From the NCBI RefSeq assembly GCF_000315625.1, contig NW_005434673.1:632609-696608 (forward strand): 64,000 nt of DNA, given 5' to 3'. The stretch comes from Guillardia theta CCMP2712 (Eukaryota; Cryptophyceae; Pyrenomonadales; Geminigeraceae). Made by a program: the position numbers and the translations under genes. Positions within the stretch are counted from its first letter, which is position 1; every line of letters starts with the position of its first letter. This document shows, piece by piece, positions 1 to 12,189 of the stretch. The notes below the pieces were generated by a model. That model was given only the letters and a program-made list of their open reading frames with translations. It did not search any database and was not told the origin of the DNA.

Positions 1-328
1 CATTCCCCGGGGAGCACAGGCAGAAAAAGACAGCGATTTTCTCTTTAATCTGAATGCTACCCTTTGAATAAAATCTTGGGGGCAGCAATATCTTTTCCCT
101 CTTTGAGGTAGTTGAAGGCTCTGAGGCAGGCTCTGTGTGAAGTGAAAGAGAAGAGAAGAGACGAGTTTCGGTTTGCCTTGGTTGTATGTACACATAGAGA
201 ACATTTGATATCAGAAGCGTCGATCTCACATACCGGAGACACTGCTATCAAAGCAACGGCAAGACACTGATATCAAGTACAAGATATTTGACAACATAAC
301 ATCGAGCAAGAAACATGAATCGTAGACT

Positions 329-3300
329 TCAGATTACATTGTTCACCATCATCGCCTTCAGCAGCACTTTTGCTTGACCAGACACAACCTTTGACTGATC
401 CTGCTCGACAAGCTTCTCGAGGAGGTTGATACTGCAAGAGGGTCAGCAGAGGATGTGGGAAGGGAGGGAGAGGGGATGAGAGGGCTTACAGGTCATGCTT
501 GGTGATGAAGACTCGGGGGTCTTCAGACTTCTCATACATGACCTTGACAGACGTCAAAACCAACACACACACACACACACGAGCCTCCACCTGGATGATC
601 TGCAGTACTACTTTGCGGACTACAGCCTCCGGATGGTCCAACCTCTTGAGAAGCTCGTCAACCATGTCCGATTCCTGCTTGCTGTCAGTGCCCATCAGCG
701 GAGGGAGCGAGAGCATCACTCCGAGCTTTCGATTCAGCCGCTTGTACTGCAGAATCCTCAAGAGGGGAGGGAAGAGGTTGCTCGCAGAGCCGACGTCGCA
801 GTCAGCGACGCTCTTGACGAGGACTTGCATGGCTTGAGGTTGCAGCAGCACCTGAGATGAGATGAGGAAGAGCTTCCCTGAAGCAGCCTCACATCTTCCA
901 ACGAGTTCGCGTCCTTGGACGACGACAGCCACACGGCGACGCAGTTGAGAGCGACGTGATGCCAATACTTCATCTGCCACCCACGTGATGACGATAAAAG
1001 AGCCTGCGGGCTACTGACCTGCAGGATCTCCAGGTAGAAGGAGAGCCCGTTGTTCAGCCACAGGTGCCGGCGAGCCTCGTCCCCTGCAACACCGTCATTC
1101 GGCCACACGAGCCCTCGATCGATCTTTCCTGCATGCGCGAGATCGCATAGCAAGGGGATGGCGAGCTGCCGCAGAGGGCTGTTGGACTTGATCAACCGCT
1201 GCAGCACCGGCATCATTCATCGCACTGCAGAAGCTCAGGAGGCACCTGAAGGTGGACGATTACGCCGGCAGCTGCTGCCTGAAGGACCAGCATGAAAATG
1301 TGCGACACAGAAAGATTGTGAGGGAACCTGCTCCTGCCGAACCTTGGACAACTTGCAGAGGTTGTAGAGTGCGAACATGACCTGCCATCCGATCAAACGT
1401 GATGTAAGAGCAAGAGGTGCTCAGCTGACTTGGCTCTGCACTTCAGAGCTGATCCTCGTCTGTTTGGATCCCATCTTCGTCGCACTTCTCGAGAGAAGTT
1501 TGACCAGGACCGTGACGCATCCGGCCTGCTGCAAGGGCACCAGCGAGTTGGTGTCGCCAGAGAGATGCCGTAGCGCTTTCAGGAGCTGGCGACCAAGAAG
1601 ATCAGGAGACAGACGGGAGGAGACAACAGTCACCTTGAGGTAGGCCCCCTCCAGGACCCGAGACAATCCCTCCGCCCCAGCCTCGAGGATTGGCAGCAGC
1701 ACCTCCAGCACCTTCATCTTCGCCATGTCTGCCTTCACGACTTTGTCCGCCTGAGAGAATAAGACAACAATGCTCGCGATCCTCTCAGCGTGTAGCTCCG
1801 AGAGGTCCACCCAGCCGTTGGCCTCGTTCTGAGTCTGCTGGTTCCTGTTCCTGTGCTCGATGAATGGCCGTCGAAGGAGAGCGACAAGGCGAGCAGCAGC
1901 CTCGACCCGTGCGAGGAGCCGGCAGAAGTCTGTCTTGGGAGTAGGAGGAGGAAGATTGATGACCTTCCAGATGCAATCGAGGGCGACGTGGTTGAGCGGA
2001 GGCTCTGCAGCAAGAAGACCAACAAGTACAGGAATCCCTTGACAGGCCACTATCATCTGGACGTGACGTGGCTCGGCTCCCCAGCAGAGGCTGTTGAGGA
2101 CGAGAGCTGCTTGCTGTACGATCTGTGCTGCGGAGTCGTTGCTGAGATTCAACGAACACAAGGCAAGAAGTCGATGCGCCAGACCCACGGTGAGCATGTT
2201 GTCCACCACGGGGCTGATGATACCGATGACTCCGGTGTAATCCCCAGCAGCATTTCTTCTTTCCCTCTCCGTGATCGCTTCGTGGATCACACGTAAAATG
2301 CGGCAAACAACAAGGGACGAGGGGCTGTCGAGCATTTCCAACAGCGGCAACACCTGATGATGAATGATCAAACTATGCTTGATCTCGCCATGGTATCGTA
2401 GAAGTTGCTCAAGAGATTGACAGATCTCGCACTGCTCGACCTCTCCTCCCTCTGGTGATAGCTGGTTGCATAGTTGCAGCATCTCTGCCTCAACCAGTTC
2501 AAACCGTCTGCCTTGAAACAAATCAGGCTGACTGGCCTCTTCGTCGTTGATCCATTCGATGTCCGAGAACGGATCCTCCTCATCTTCCTCGTCAACGCTT
2601 TCAGTCTTCTGCAGCCTCTGATTCACATACAGACGGCGCTGCAGGACAGACTGAAAACCCTCAACGTGCACGAGGTCTTCATTGCTGTCTTCCATGTCCA
2701 GGTCCAAGAGTTCGTTGTCCGTTTGGTTCTCCATGTACTTGCCCATCCGACTTTGCCAGCTTGAGGAAGCTGCGGGTGGTATCATGTCAGTCAGAAAGAA
2801 ATTCATGCCAGTGCCGCGTACCTGACAAACTCCCCATCGCGTTGTAGTTGTGGATTTTCTCCAAATCTTCCGGTCGGATGACTTGTGGTCTCGGAATTTT
2901 CGATTTGGCTGTTAGGGAGGAAGGAAGCTCGAGATCGCTGAGATCGAGGTTGTCAGTCTCATCACCTGTTTCCGAATAATGATGCAGAGATGAGCCGGTA
3001 ATTTTGCTGTGCTGTACATTCATGATATTGTCTGACATTGCGGGAGCGGCGATCTCTTTCTCTGCTCGCTCCAGTCCCTTGCCAGCGTCAAAACTTTGGG
3101 CATCGTCATCTCCCCAATCCGCTTCCGTCTCGATGTCGATGTCCCCAGTGTTGGTGACATGTCTCAGCTGTAACTGAAGCAACACAGAATCGGGATCCTG
3201 ACAACTGCAAGTCAAGAAATGCATTAATCTCCTCCAAGTGTGGCCAGTACCACTGAGGACGACGTGGGAGGTCCGACAAGGTCTTTGCCCCAGTCTAAGG

Positions 3301-5029
3301 CTTCCTCGTCATCCTGTGTGGGACAACAGCACAAATGTCATCTTGCAAGACACAAGAATCATCGCAAACAACCTCAAACCACTGCTGGATGCTCTTGTCC
3401 ATGTTCGGCTTCTTCGTGACTTTCGTTTCCCCTTGTGGGGGATTCCCGCGAGCTCCGCTGCGTGAGGTGCCTCCAAGTGTCTCGCTACTGAGCTCGATAC
3501 CTCGCGATTCATGCAATTGTGCTGGTGTTCCGTTCTCACTCGCTCTCGTTGCCCCTTCATTAGCTGGAACAGCAGTAGAGGAGTGCTCTTGAGCTTCTGG
3601 AACATTGCAATCTTCCTCTGCCATCCCCTGAGAGTCGCCTTCCTGAGCTACAGGAGGCAGCCCGACAGCCCTGCGGTACTTGTTTCTGCCTTCTACCAAT
3701 GCCTCGAGAGCCGACGAGGAAAGGTTGTCCTATGTGAAGTCAGAACAAGACTAGGAGGGAAAGGGGAGGGGGGGGGGGGACAAGTACCTGAGGGCGTGGG
3801 AACGTGACATTATACGCCCTCGGCCTCCGGCGTGCGAATTTACTTGCTCGTGCTCCATATTGCTCATGTCGGTTGTATCCATCTCCACCGCCTCTTGTCG
3901 TTAAACTTGAGTTTGAGATGTGGCTCCCTGTCAAGTTTGAACGCATACTTGCATAGTGAGCTGCTGAACCGTCCGGCCCCTCAGGCGTCCAAGACAACTT
4001 TCTGTTCGCCATGATGGCATTCGTTCCTACTGCTCGGGTTCCTCTTGTCTTTTTATCTCTCTGTGCTGCCTCATGCAGCTCCAGAGTGCGCTCTACAACC
4101 TCTGTCCAGTTCTGCCCTCGAGTGACATCCCCAGCATGGTTGGGCGCAAGCTCCCCAGAGATCGACTGTCGACGGGCGACCACGAGCGTGATCCACTTGT
4201 GGTCCAGCAACTGCTTCGCTGTCAACCTGGTGCTGGGGTCTTTGCGGAAGCAAAGCTTCAAGAAATCATCAAGCGCCGGCGACATGTCCTTGGGAAGGGG
4301 AGGGCAGGGGTCTTGTACTATGCGGAACAGGGCAGGCATGGCAGCGAGATCGAAGTAAGGAGGGGAACCTGTCAGCAGCTCAATGATAGTGGCTCCGACG
4401 CTCCAGATGTCAGAGGCAGGCGAGGCAGGAGACATCTCGATAACCTCAGGGGCCATCCAGTAGGGAGTCCCTGCCACATCATGGTAGTCTTTTCCTGGCA
4501 GAGCAGTGGCGTCGCCCATTCGCGTCGCAACTCCGAAGTCAGCGAGTTTGACTGTCCCCTCCTTGGTGGTCAGGATGTTAGCGCCTTTGATGTCTCGATG
4601 GATGACGCCCTGAGTATGCAGATAGTGCAGCCCCTGCAGAACCTGCTCAATGTAGATAGCGATCAAACTCTCCGGGAGACTTCCAAACTTCTTGACCGTA
4701 TTCGCTAGGGAGCCATTCTCGACATATTCTAGAACAATATTCAAATAGTCTTTGGTCTTTATCGAGGCGAGGTACTTGACAATGTTGGCATGATCCAAAT
4801 GGTTCAGAAGTTCGATTTCTTTCATCATGCTCGAGATTTCCTCTTTTGCCATGTTATGAAGGGGGATTTGTTTGATAGCCACAACATCGCCGGTATCCAT
4901 GTTCAAGGTCTTGTACACTTTCCCGTTGTTACCCTTACCGATGATCTCTCCCAGTTTGTAATTCTTGATAGTAGTGCCCGACTGATCTTTTGGGGGCAAG
5001 GGTGGAAGCTTGCCCTTGAGCCTTGGCAT
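329..5029 (-). CDS. MAP3K-epsilon / Cdc7 / SepH-type protein kinase with ARM-like repeats
   Basis: Multi-exon Ser/Thr kinase. Exon 1 (5029-3788) holds the catalytic domain at about residues 24-280: Gly loop [14 protein letters not shown] lysine, [21 protein letters not shown] and [11 protein letters not shown]. This layout matches fission-yeast Cdc7, Dictyostelium SepA and plant MAP3K-epsilon, which act in septation/cytokinesis signalling (family knowledge). Downstream exons encode an acidic linker and then, in the exon at 2806-1421, helical armadillo-type repeats (for example [18 protein letters not shown]) typical of the C-terminal half of this subfamily. More ARM-like sequence follows at 1216-492, and the last exon (432-329) ends [13 protein letters not shown]-stop. 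Visible junctions include donor GTAC after FPRPQ (3788), acceptor CACATAG before DNLSSS, and donor GTAAG after KHD. The start ATG sits five codons before a Pro/Lys-rich leader. Every catalytic residue I can check is present. Not all internal introns were resolved. Confidence 0.85.
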
Positions 5030-5581
5030 GATGAAGGTTTCAAGGTTTCAGATGTGTCTTTTATGCGTTGCTACGGTATCAAGTCTCCTCCCAAAGCCCC
5101 ATGATGTCGTTCAGAACAAATCGAAAGATCCATCTGGACTGAAACCAACTTGAGTTGATTGAGAATGCCGACATTTCAAACGCTGAGAACAGACAACCTT
5201 GGCATATGCTCTCCACGCACACACTTGGTCCTTACTTGTTCATTCTTCATATCTTCTCACCTTCGATTCGCATCTCCTTCCTCTTGTTCTGTCCAGATCT
5301 TTCACCAACTCACCCCCCATAGTCTCCCGCCATTAGCAGCATGAACCCTACCACCCGTCCAAACATCCTAATAACTTTGGTGCTGTTGATCTTTCCCACC
5401 CCTTCTTTGAGCGGGATGTACCCCTTTTGAACACATGACCCCACCCACTGTCGATGACTATCACCCCTACCTCAGTTTCATAGTAAAACTACCCCCTTCT
5501 GGACCCTCCCCACCTGCCTGAGCTTCAATTTCAACTGGCTGACTGGTAACTCAGGTTATGAGCCTCACGGTGGTTTATTAC
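5030..5581. other. Intergenic: 5' flank of the kinase and 3' flank of SETD7-like
   Basis: About 550 bases between two genes on the minus strand. It should hold the promoter and 5' UTR of the kinase and the 3' end of the SET-domain gene. I see no convincing ORF, RNA gene or repeat, only mixed sequence with C-rich stretches around 5320-5520. Confidence 0.5.
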
Positions 5582-7570
5582 TCAACGAATGACCTCATGT
5601 GCTCGTTTGATCTGGAGGTACCACCTGGGCATCTGGTTGGTGTATCCTAAGCCAATGAGACGGTAAGCGTACTCAGAAAAGGGGACGGAGCAACTGACCG
5701 TAGTGCACAAGGACTTCTTCACCCGCCTCCATTCTTGTTGCGAGCAGAGAAGCGTCAGTGGTCTCAGAAAGCTCCACCACTGCCTCTTTCACCTCCGAAG
5801 CGCCCGTATGCATTTAATGTGCCCAAAGCGAGGGTGAAAACATGGCGCGTACTCGGCGTTGGGTTGGAAACTGACGAAAGAATCAGATCGCCCTAAACTT
5901 TCAGCTTCCTTTCCCTCCCACCTGTGATTAGCCTTGTGGCCCAGACTCGCGCAGTATCGGTCGATGCTCGAGTGCTCCTGGAGTCAAGCTGAGTTGCGAG
6001 AGGGGAGGGGAGGGGAGGGACCGGAGGGACGTCGATGGCAAACTCCTCGTCCAAAGAGATACAATTCCCATTCATTTTCCAAGCTCTCCTGCAGAGCAGC
6101 CGTCAGAGCGCAGTCAGAGAGGAGGCAAGACAGGAAGTCCCTACTTGTCCACCACAGCATGAGGGTACCGGATGCCGTTGTAGAATGACAAGAGCTGGGA
6201 GCTCATCAGCTCTCGCAAGCTCTCAGAAGGTGCAAGCAAGCACCTCTCCCTCTTGTGCGCTTGTTCTCAGAAACAACCCTTCTCCCGCTGAACTGTGCTC
6301 AAGACGGATACAATCTATTAGCAACAGCACCTTCGTTTCCGCCTGCCACCCCCTCATCCTTGGTACCGCACAGGCTTGACGTACCAACCCTGCATCGCTG
6401 ATGCATGTCAACACTGGCAAAGAGCTTGAGAGCCTAGTAGGGCTCGTCTACCTCAGCCTCGTAGGGATCGGGCAGCAGAGGACTGGAAGAAATGCTTTCT
6501 TGTGTGGATTCGTCGCAGCAGTAGATCAGCGACCGCCAGTCCTTTTCTGGCCAGTGAAGAGGAGGAGAATCTAGCAGAGATGTTGTGAGACATGAAGCAA
6601 GCATCGAGCTTTATCTTCACCTGGAGTCTTTCCGAAGTACTTTGCCTCTTTCATGTCTCCATGCTTCCACTGAGCAGCAACGTCAGCACCTGCTCTTTAC
6701 ATCAACGCTGTCCTCCCAATGTACCACTCCATTCAATCCTGATTTTCCATCTGGATACCAGTATTCAGCCTGCAGGACAATCTCATCATCTTCTCTTGTG
6801 ATCGTGTGAATCACCTGACCATGAAGCTCTCCGTTGACCCACGAGCCGTACACCCTAACCATGTTCGTCACGACTAACAGAATTGTCTCTCAAAATCCCA
6901 ACCGTCCACCATCCAGAAAGTTCAACGTCCCCATCCCATTTCTGACACCGTCCTGTATTTGGATCAGCTTGAAATGAGCTGAAACGTGATTCACCTTGAA
7001 TTCTCCCTGGTAGACAAGAAATCCCCCAGGAGCAACTTCTTGCCCAGGTCTGCACATACAGGATATGAAAACGAAGCCACCACAAGTTCTCCAAACCCGT
7101 TCAGTAATCCATCTTTCCAGCAGCCGTGTATCCTGTAACCCTCATCGTCTACGTATTCCCCCTCTCCCTCCATCTGCCCATCCCTCCAGATACCCTGTTG
7201 CCATCCCCCGTCCGGGAAATAGATGGTTCCTCGCCCTTCCTGTGCTTGTGTCAACAAGAAGACAAGATCAAGTCTGGCAGTAGAAGCTGACCAGCATCCC
7301 ATCTTTGAAACGACCTTCGTAGCGAGCCCCATCTTCATCCTCCTTCATCCCTCGTTTGTACGGACTCATGACCGCAGCATTGCGTGACTTTCTGGCAATG
7401 GATGAATTTCCTGATTTTCTCTGCTGCTTTCTTGATGTGCCATCAACTCTCTCCGCACTGTTCGGCTTTCTCTTGGATCGCTTCACGTCTTGGTCCTGCT
7501 TCGTCGTCTCCCTCCCTTGACTCTGCGCGTTCCCCGCCTGCCTTCTTCCTCGCCTGACTTCACGTGCCAT
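5582..7570 (-). CDS. SETD7: MORN-repeat SET-domain lysine methyltransferase (SETD7-like)
   Basis: Reassembled from at least eight short exons. It starts at ATG 7570 with a basic N-terminus, then MORN repeats: YEGRFKDGM; EGRGTIYFPDGGWQQG; GCWKDGLLNGFGELV; YQGEFK joined to DGVRNGMGTLNFLDGG. A SET domain follows: SAGEGLFLRTSA; LSFYNGIRYPHAVVDK; MNGNCISLDEEFAIDVP; RYCASLGHKANH; SFQPNAEYAPCFHPRFG; EEVLVHYG joined to YTNQMPRWYLQIKRA. These align block by block with animal SETD7 (NGNTLSLDEE, YCASLGHKANHSFTPN, AYGY), including the NH of the cofactor pocket and the two tyrosines of the active-site YGY. Family members monomethylate lysine on histone H3 and other proteins using S-adenosylmethionine. Clear splice sites include AATCACAG|GTGGGA to TTTCGTCAG|TTTCC, which recreates NHSF. 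The protein ends AHEVIR-stop, shorter than the animal C-terminus. The substrate is unknown. Confidence 0.85.
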
Positions 7571-7718
7571 CGCAGTTTGGTCGGGTTCTAACCCTCATAC
7601 CGTACTCATAGCAGTGAGAAAAGAGCGAAAAGACAGCAAATGGATGCCTATCAATCAAGTTGATGCCTTTTGTTGTTGAGCTAAAACTTTGACCCGCAAT
7701 CACCAGGTCTCAGAGAAC

Positions 7719-10700
7719 ATGGCGAGGTGTCTTGGCTTTCTCCTCCTCCTGCTCGTCCTCCTCCCGCCATCTCTCCATCTTTCACCCTCGCCCTCCTCCT
7801 CCTCGCCCTCCTCCTCCTCGCCCTCCTCCTCCTCCTCAGGCTCTTCTGATCCTCGCTTTGCATGTCGCAAACGGGAAGAGGCTGTTCGCCTCGTCTCTCG
7901 TGGTGAGGTCCTCCAGGGTATTCAGCTCCTCCAGTCTCTCTCAAGCTGCGAGCATCCTCCCCTCATCTCCATTCAACTCGCGCAGGTCCTCAGAGCCAGC
8001 GGACGCGAGGCCGAGGCAAACGCGCACCTCGAGCGCTTGTTGTCATGCCCTCGCTTTCAAGCGCTAGGGTTCGTGCAAGTATGTTGGCGTGAGATGCGAA
8101 TGATTCATGCAGAGCATGCTCGCTCACGCGTCGCCTTGGATACTCTTCTAGAGGATGCGCCGGTGAGAACGTGGAAGAGAGCAGAGGAAGTTTCAGCTGC
8201 AATCCATCGAATCCTCGGGAAAGATGAGCAAGACCCTGACCATCGTCAGCAGAGCTGGCATCTAAAGCAGGCACTTCGTCTCAACCCGCTGTGGCGCTCC
8301 GATCTGCCATCAAGCCTGTGCGACGCGCACGAGATTCTTGCGGGAGGAAGCGACTTGTACCTGGCTTATCTCGAGCCCTATCGCTGCCTTGCCTCTCAGG
8401 GTCGCGTGCTCCGGGCTGTGCGGGTCCTGCATGCCGCAGTGGCGGAGAAGCCGGACTGGGCGTGGGCCCTCAACGAGCTCGGCGCCAAGTTTGGCTTCTG
8501 GCAGGAGAGGGGACGAGCAGCGGTTCCTCTCCGTCTCCTCGAAGCTGCTGTCGCTCTGGAGCCCCAGGAAGGAATCTACGTGACTAACTTAGCTCTCGCA
8601 CACCAGCACGCGGGTCAGCTCCTCCAGGCCCTTCAGCTCTCTCGCTCTGCTGCAAGGCTCCTCCCTTCCCACCCTCAGGTCGCCTCTCGTCTTCTTCCAT
8701 CCAGGGCCTGTGAACCCTGCTGCAGGTCTGGATGCAACTCGGAAGAGCGGCTGAGGACGCAGAGGAGATGGAGATTGCGGTGAAGGCATACCGGAGAGCA
8801 AGCTTGCTGGACCCGCGGGAGGAGGACGCGTTCTGCTCGTGGATGTCGCTCAAGACCTCGCTGTGCTCGTGGTCTGGGCTGGAGCAGGAGATGGAGATGC
8901 TCCAGCAGCGGATGCAGTCCCGGGTGCTGACGAGGAGGACGTGGGGAGGAGCTTGCGACCAGCCCTTCCGCCTCTTCCCCTACCCTGTCGGTGAGCAGCT
9001 TCTGCTCCACTTGGCGCGGCATGTCGTAGAGAAGGAGAGGAGCGCGATCCCGCCGGATCAGTTTCTCACCTCCTCACTCCCCCAGCTCGGCTCGAACAAG
9101 AGACTTCGCGTTGCCTACATGTCCTCCGACTTTGGGAGTCACACGGTGAGAGGTTGGAGTGGAAGGGAGGCGAAGGTGAAGAGTCTCTGCCGTCCTGCAG
9201 GTGGGCATGCTTGTCCGGGGTCTGCTGGACCGGCATGATCTCAACAGGATGCAGCTGTTTGCGGCAAATCTCAAGACTCCAGGGGATCTGCACGAGGCTC
9301 GAGCTAACAAAGAGAAATGGCGGGAGACGATGCGGGAGAGGTTCGAGCTCTGGGTGAGCTGGGTCCCCTCCCTCCGGTCCTGCCTCACTCTGCCCTCAAG
9401 GTCGACCTTGAGCTCATGGATGACTCGTCGGCTGCTCTGGCGTTGCAGCGACTCAAGGTGTCCTCTGATTCCTCCCCTCGCTCCTGCCGCCCCCGACTGT
9501 CTCCGTGTCAGATCCACGTCCTTGTAGACCTCAACGGGCACAGCAAGGGCAGCAGGAGCGGCATCCTCCTCCGCCGACCTGCTCCTGTCATCGTGAACTT
9601 CCTCGGGCAAGTGGGAGGAGGAGCAGCTGGAAGGCTGAGCTGCTTCCCCTCAGGTACCCCGCGACCTCCGGAGGCTCCGCCGGCTTCACGCTGGCAGACA
9701 AAATCGCAACACCTCCTGAGCTGACGACGAGCTTTACTGAGAAGGTGAAGTGAGAGAAGGACAGAGAAGAAGACTAGGAAGGAGGAGGAAGCGGAGAGAA
9801 GGAGCTCAGACTGCATGGCAGCTGTTGTTTGTCAGTCCCTCCTACCTCGTCAACGATCACAAGCGTCTCTTTCCTCGGCCCTTCCCCCGAGTAGCTGACG
9901 AGGATGGGATGTTGCGATGTGGAAACAAGACATGTCTGACGGGAGGAGGAGGAGAAAGGAAGATGGTGTTGGCAAACTTCGGTCAGATGTACAAGATCGA
10001 CCCTTCTCTCTTCCTCCTCTGGTGCGACATTCTCCGCGAGGACGCTGATACTGTAATGCTCTCTCGCTTTCTTCCAACTCTTCCATCTTCTTCTTGCTCC
10101 TGCTCCTGCTCCTCCTGTTCCTGCTCTTCCTCCTCCTACCTCACATCCTCTCTCTCAGATTCTCTGGCTGCTAGAGTTTCCTCCCGTCGCCTCCAAGCGG
10201 ATCAGAAGACGTTTCCTCAGCACCTGCCGGCTGCCTCCCAGCAGGCTCGTTTTCTCAGCTATGGTAGGAGCCATCGCTCTTCTCCTATCCGTCCTGCCTC
10301 CTCCTCCTCTCCTCCTCCTCCTCTCTGACTCTTGGACCGGCACAGCTGCCCCTGCACCTTCACGTCCCCATCAAGAGCCTCGCTGACCTCGCTCTCGACA
10401 CCCTCCTCTTCAACGGTCACAGCACGGGGCTGGACACGCTCTGGGCAGGTGAGGGGTGACGAGGAGGAGGAGGAGCAGCAGCAGCAGCAGCGCAGGAGAG
10501 GGAGGGAGGAAAGGTTCTGACCAGCGCCATGCTCGCAGGGGTTCCGATCGTCACCGTGCCAGGGGATCGCATGCATGTGAGTGTTTCTCACTTGCTCTGA
10601 ACCAGCTCACATTTAGCAGCGGCGAGCAGGAGCAAGCATGGCTCATGCAGCAGGAGCGACAGTCTGGCTAGCAAGGAACGAGCGAGACTACCTCGAGCTC

Positions 10701-11001
10701 GCACGGAGATGCTTGCGGCAGATGAGGAGGGGAGGACCTGCTGCTGCTGCTGCTCGCTCGTTCCGCATCAGCGTCTCCTCCTCCAGACTCTTCGACATGC
10801 CAGGGTGAGGGAGGGAGAGGAGGGGCAGACGAGCTGAGTCCGAGCAGGTGGACGCGACGTTACGAAGCAAGTCTGCGGATGTTGTGGGAGATGAGGAGAG
10901 GGAAGGGGAACCGAGCTTTCAATGTAATCGCTGATGTCCTCTACTCCTTGTCCGATCTCCCATCCTTCCCTATCCATGACGCCAATGCTCCCTCCTCTTA
11001 G
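7719..11001 (+). CDS. OGT: O-GlcNAc transferase (GT41) with TPRs and an apparent signal peptide
   Basis: Multi-exon gene starting at ATG 7719. Residues 1-25 form a classic hydrophobic leader (MARCLGFLLLLLVLLPPSL) followed by a Ser/Pro tract. TPR-type helices run to about residue 400 (AWALNELGAKFGFW; YVTNLALAHQHAGQLLQAL; AVKAYRRASLLDPREE). The catalytic region follows: LRVAYMSSDFGSHTV, IHVLVDLNGHSKGSRSG, LGYPATSGGSAG, ANFGQMYKIDPS, LADLALDTLLFNGHSTG and VPIVTVPGDRM. The histidine after SSDFG and the lysine of YKIDPS correspond to human H498 and K842. The family moves GlcNAc from UDP-GlcNAc to Ser/Thr of proteins. One intron uses a GC donor: exon ending at 9607, gcaagtg, acceptor ctcag before the YPATSG exon. 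The last exon ends DANAPSS-stop at 11001. An alternative splice to a Lys/Glu-rich tail ending near 11232 is possible. A leader peptide is unusual, because OGT/SPY enzymes are normally cytosolic or nuclear. Confidence 0.82.
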
Positions 11002-11268
11002 CGGCTGCCTCCTCCCTCGGCAGTCTCCTCCCTCTAAGCTGATGGGGGTAGACGATCCTGCCACGGCAGAGCTCCAACAGCGAAGGATGAGGCGACCTCG
11101 AAGAGGAGGAAGAAGGCGCCGCCAGCTGAGAGGTCGCGAAGAGCCAAGCTGGCTGTAGCTGGAGGTTCAGAACGAGAGGAGGAGGAGGGGGAGGAGGAAC
11201 GAACCATGAATCCAACCTTGTGCTCCGTCTGAGCCTGAGAAGCTCCTGGTGACAGTGTCAACTGCTTC

Positions 11269-11388
11269 TTGCTCCTCCCTCTCCCTCTCCCTCTCCCTCT
11301 CCCTCTCCCTCTCCCTCTCCCTCTCCCTCTCCCTCTCCCTCTCCCTCTCCCTCTCCCTCTCCCTCTCCCTCTCCCTCCCTCCCTCTGC
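11269..11388. repeat. (CTCCCT)n microsatellite
   Basis: About 20 uninterrupted copies of a pyrimidine hexamer lie between the O-GlcNAc transferase and the next gene. The Leu/Pro or Ser/Leu ORFs that cross it are translations of the repeat, not genes. Confidence 0.95.
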
Positions 11389-11964
11389 TCTTCATCACCT
11401 GACGCCTTCCATCAGCCTACATACTCCCATGCTCAGCACGCTCGCTCGCTCAGCTGATCGTCGAAATCTCGCGGGACGTGATGCATCTGCTTCATGTTGA
11501 CATCTGTCCTCCGCTCCTTCCCTTCCTCACCCACACTTTCCCTTCCCGCTGTCCCTACATTCCTTCCCCTCCCCTCCCCCTAGTATCTCCTTCTTCCTCT
11601 CCCTGGTTCTCAACTTCTCTTTCTTCTCACCATCTTTCTGGCCAGTCCACGTCAAGAACTGGCCGTCAGTACTCAGGACGCAAATCTGACAGCATTGTCA
11701 GCGCGTCCTCGCAAGGACTGATCCACTTGCCATCGTCAACACCAGCATGCCAAAGAGGTAGGCCATGAAGAAAATTTCCTCCTCTTTTTCCTCCTGCCCG
11801 TCCCCTTCCACCTCCTGATCGTTGACATGCTCCGTCCCTGATGCAGCTCTGGCTGAAACCTCATGCTCCACCCGAGCTAAAGACCCTTGCAGTAGCTGAG
11901 CAGGTGTGAGAGGCGAGGAGGAGGAGGAGGAGGAGGAGGAGGAGGAAGGACTCACGCAGGATAG

Positions 11965-12154
11965 ACGAGGCTCGAGGTCGAGGAGGAGGATGCAGCAGGA
12001 GGCGACAAGCGACTCAAAGGGCCCTGGATGATGAGCAGCGATGGTGATGTAGAACTGAGAGAGAGGTGAGGAAACACCATGAGAGAAGTCAAGATGAAAT
12101 GCTGGGTCGACAGAAAGACATTCAACGATGGTGGAAGGACGAGCAGAAGAAGAA

Positions 12155-12189
<35 letters not shown>

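Noticed and set aside
57-251. 64-residue minus-strand ORF at the window start
   Set aside because: No family, weak coding character, and probably in the 3' flank of the kinase gene. It could be an exon of a neighbour outside the window, but cannot be supported.
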